Origin: CAYZJD01 sp964478455
GTDB lineage: Bacteria > Acidobacteriota > Terriglobia > Bryobacterales > Bryobacteraceae
Reading direction: 5' to 3'
Length of the DNA: 6,937 nucleotides
NCBI GenBank assembly: GCA_964478455.1
Contig: CAYZJD010000261.1
Coordinates: 1-6,937 of the forward strand
Positions 5,271-6,937 of this stretch are shown piece by piece. The position numbers and the translations under genes are program-made. Each line of letters starts with the position of its first letter. Within the stretch, counting starts at the first letter, position 1. The notes below the pieces were generated by a model. That model was not told the DNA's origin. It did not search any database and was given only the letters and a program-made list of their open reading frames with translations.

Positions 5271-6556
5271 TACAGCGGAAGCGGAATGGCGAGGAACTGA
5301 CCTCCGAGGAAGTGGCCTTCCTCGTGAACGGATACACACACGGGGAGATCCCGGACTACCAGATGGCGGCCTTTCTGATGGCCACCTTCTTCTCGGGCAT
5401 GACCGAGCAGGAAGTCGGCGCGCTGACCAACTGCATCATCGGCTCGGGCGAGACGATCGACATGTCGTCGGTGCCCGGGGTGAAGGTGGACAAGCACTCC
5501 ACCGGCGGAGTCGGAGACAAAACCAGCCTGATTGCTGCGCCGCTGGCAGCATCGGCCGGCGTGGTGGTGCCGATGGTCTCCGGGCGGGCGCTCGGCCACA
5601 CGGGCGGAACGCTGGACAAACTGGAGTCGATTCCCGGCTTTCGGACCAATCTGACCATCGACGAGTTGCAGGCTCAGTTGCGCGAGGCCGGCCTTTGCTA
5701 CGTCAGCCAGACGGAGCAGGTCACGCCGGCCGATGGCAAGCTCTACGCCCTGCGCGACGCCACGGCGACGATCGAATCGATCCCGCTGATCGCGTCTTCG
5801 ATCATGTCGAAGAAGCTGGCGATGGGCATCGACGCGCTGGTGCTGGACGTGAAGGTGGGCAGCGGCGCCTTCATCAAGCGGCAGGTGGAAGCCAGGCGGC
5901 TGGCGCAGATGATGGTGGCCATCGGCCGGCGCGCCGACAAGCGGGTACAGGCGCTGGTGACCGACATGAACCAGCCGCTGGGCTACGCGATCGGCAACGC
6001 GCTGGAGGTGATGGAGGCGTCGCAGACGCTGCAAAACGTCGGCCCGGCGGACCTGACGCGGATTTCCCTCGAGCTGGCGGCGCGCATGATTTACCTCAGC
6101 AAGCAGGCAGCCACGCTCGAAGAAGGGCGCGAGATCGCGCAGCAGAAGCTTCTGGACGGCTCCGGTTACCGGAAGTTGAAGCAGGTGATTGAGGCGCAGG
6201 GCGGCAACCCGCAGGTGCTCGACAAGTTCGAGCTGCTTCCCAACGCCAGCGGCGTCCGCGAGGTCCTCTCACCGCGCGGCGGCTTCGTCAGCGCCATTGA
6301 CGCCGAGGACGTCGGGCGGGCGGCCTCGATGATCGGCGCGGGCCGCGATCACAAGGACGACCAGATCGATCCGGCGGTCGGCGTGATTCTCGAAGTCAAG
6401 ACCGGCGAACGGGTCGAAGCAGGCTCGGTGCTCTGCCGGCTCTACTACACTTCCGAGGAGCGGCTCGACGACGCGGCGCAGGTGATCGAGGACGCGTTCC
6501 GCATTTCGTCGCACCTCCCCGAAGAGCGGGAACTCATCCTGGAAGTCGTCGGCTGA
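5252..6556 (+). CDS. deoA: Thymidine / pyrimidine-nucleoside phosphorylase
   Basis: This cytosolic enzyme cleaves pyrimidine (deoxy)nucleosides with phosphate, releasing the base and (deoxy)ribose-1-phosphate for salvage or carbon use. At 434 residues it is full length. The N-terminal helical domain (MRTIDLIQRKRNGEELTSEE) is typical. KVDKHSTGGVGDKTSL (78-93) is the phosphate-binding segment, and SGRALGHTGGTLDKLE (110-125) is the family signature. H82, R168, S183 and K187 correspond to the E. coli thymidine phosphorylase residues H85, R171, S186 and K190. The last 90 or so residues are the C-terminal alpha/beta domain. Position 108 is Met, as in thymidine phosphorylases; bacillary pyrimidine-nucleoside phosphorylases have Lys there, so a thymidine preference is inferred. 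A NupC-type transporter follows after 13 bp. The start fits family N-termini, although its ribosome binding site is weak. Confidence 0.96.
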   Translation: MRTIDLIQRKRNGEELTSEEVAFLVNGYTHGEIPDYQMAAFLMATFFSGMTEQEVGALTNCIIGSGETIDMSSVPGVKVDKHSTGGVGDKTSLIAAPLAASAGVVVPMVSGRALGHTGGTLDKLESIPGFRTNLTIDELQAQLREAGLCYVSQTEQVTPADGKLYALRDATATIESIPLIASSIMSKKLAMGIDALVLDVKVGSGAFIKRQVEARRLAQMMVAIGRRADKRVQALVTDMNQPLGYAIGNALEVMEASQTLQNVGPADLTRISLELAARMIYLSKQAATLEEGREIAQQKLLDGSGYRKLKQVIEAQGGNPQVLDKFELLPNASGVREVLSPRGGFVSAIDAEDVGRAASMIGAGRDHKDDQIDPAVGVILEVKTGERVEAGSVLCRLYYTSEERLDDAAQVIEDAFRISSHLPEERELILEVVG

Positions 6557-6569
6557 CCCGCGGCGGGCC

Positions 6570-6937
6570 ATGGGGCGGTTCACCGGGCTGATCGGTCTCG
6601 CGCTGATCCTCGCGGCCGCCTGGCTGTTCTCCACTCATCGCAAGTCCATCCGCTGGTCGCTTCTTGCCTGGGGGCTGGGACTCCAGTTCGCGTTCGCCTT
6701 TCTCGTCCTGAAAACGGGTTTCGGCCGTGTGTTCCAGGCGGCCAGCGTGGCGGTGAACGCGCTGCTCGAATACGCCGAGCAGGGAAGCGCGTTTGTCTTC
6801 GGGCCGCTGGGCGCGAAGGCCGGGCCGCTCGGGGTCGTTTTCGCCTTCCAGGTGCTGCCCATCGTCATCTTCATCGCCTCCTTGTTCTCCGTCCTGTACT
6901 ACCTGGGCGTCATGCAGATCTTCGTCCGCGGCATGGC
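6570..6937 (+). CDS. nupC: Concentrative nucleoside transporter, NupC/CNT family (3' end outside window)
   Basis: The first 122 residues of an inner-membrane symporter that imports nucleosides using an ion gradient. Hydrophobic segments lie at about 5-20, 30-48 and 88-112. The segment AEQGSAFVFGPLG (69-81) matches the CNT G-x-x-F-V-F-G motif. FQVLPIVIFIASLFSVLYYL (93-112), followed by GVMQ, is the highly characteristic CNT re-entrant/TM segment. The ATG at 6570 lies 13 bp after the phosphorylase stop and gives the normal short N-terminus. No good Shine-Dalgarno precedes it, so translational coupling to the phosphorylase is likely. The transporter is expected to supply that enzyme's substrate. 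Na+ versus H+ coupling and nucleoside preference are set by regions beyond the window. Confidence 0.93.
   Translation, partial: MGRFTGLIGLALILAAAWLFSTHRKSIRWSLLAWGLGLQFAFAFLVLKTGFGRVFQAASVAVNALLEYAEQGSAFVFGPLGAKAGPLGVVFAFQVLPIVIFIASLFSVLYYLGVMQIFVRGM

Noticed and set aside
5066..6034. Antisense ORF of 322 codons opposite the phosphorylase gene
   Set aside because: It is His/Arg/Gln-rich with no domain, and lies opposite a highly conserved enzyme.
1..6937. A new defence, mobile or multi-gene system
   Set aside because: All genes belong to familiar metabolic, regulatory or exported families. No nuclease, helicase, toxin-antitoxin pair, reverse transcriptase, integrase or repeat array is visible on either strand.

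Overview
The window is GC-rich and every convincing gene lies on the + strand. The organism is most likely an acidobacterium, perhaps of the Solibacter/Bryobacter type. The best evidence is the gene at 2867-5056, whose VWA-like core and C-terminal signature match the VWFA-related family largely confined to Acidobacteriota. Multiple Gfo/Idh/MocA oxidoreductases beside a LacI-type regulator also fit. A run of ten Ns at 3851-3860 shows that this is a scaffolded draft or metagenome assembly.

Layout. 1-563: the 3' part of a Gfo/Idh/MocA oxidoreductase that starts outside the window. 624-1625: a LacI/GalR-family repressor. 1626-1703: a short intergenic region with two weak dyads and one copy of a 9-bp repeat that also lies just upstream of the regulator. 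1704-2792: a second, complete Gfo/Idh/MocA oxidoreductase. 2793-2866: a short intergenic region with a TATAAT box only 9 bases before the next start codon. 2867-5056: an exported VWA-like protein, interrupted by the N gap. 5057-5251: an intergenic region with overlapping hairpins, a probable -10 box and a structured leader. 5252-6556: a thymidine/pyrimidine-nucleoside phosphorylase. 6570-6937: the start of a NupC-type concentrative nucleoside transporter, cut off by the window end.

Functionally there are three blocks. The first (1-2792) looks like a carbohydrate or polyol utilisation locus: two NAD(P)-dependent dehydrogenase-like enzymes around a LacI-type regulator, substrate unknown. The second is a stand-alone exported protein of unknown role. 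The third is a nucleoside salvage operon: the transporter imports nucleosides and the phosphorylase splits pyrimidine (deoxy)nucleosides into base and (deoxy)ribose-1-phosphate.

I see no defence system, phage, integron, CRISPR array, transposase or RNA gene, and no clearly new multi-gene system. The points most worth a second look are small and regulatory: a long predicted hairpin in the phosphorylase leader that puts a short upstream ORF's start codon in its loop, that ORF's overlap with the phosphorylase start, a probable near-leaderless transcript for the VWA gene, and a shared 9-bp repeat around the LacI gene.
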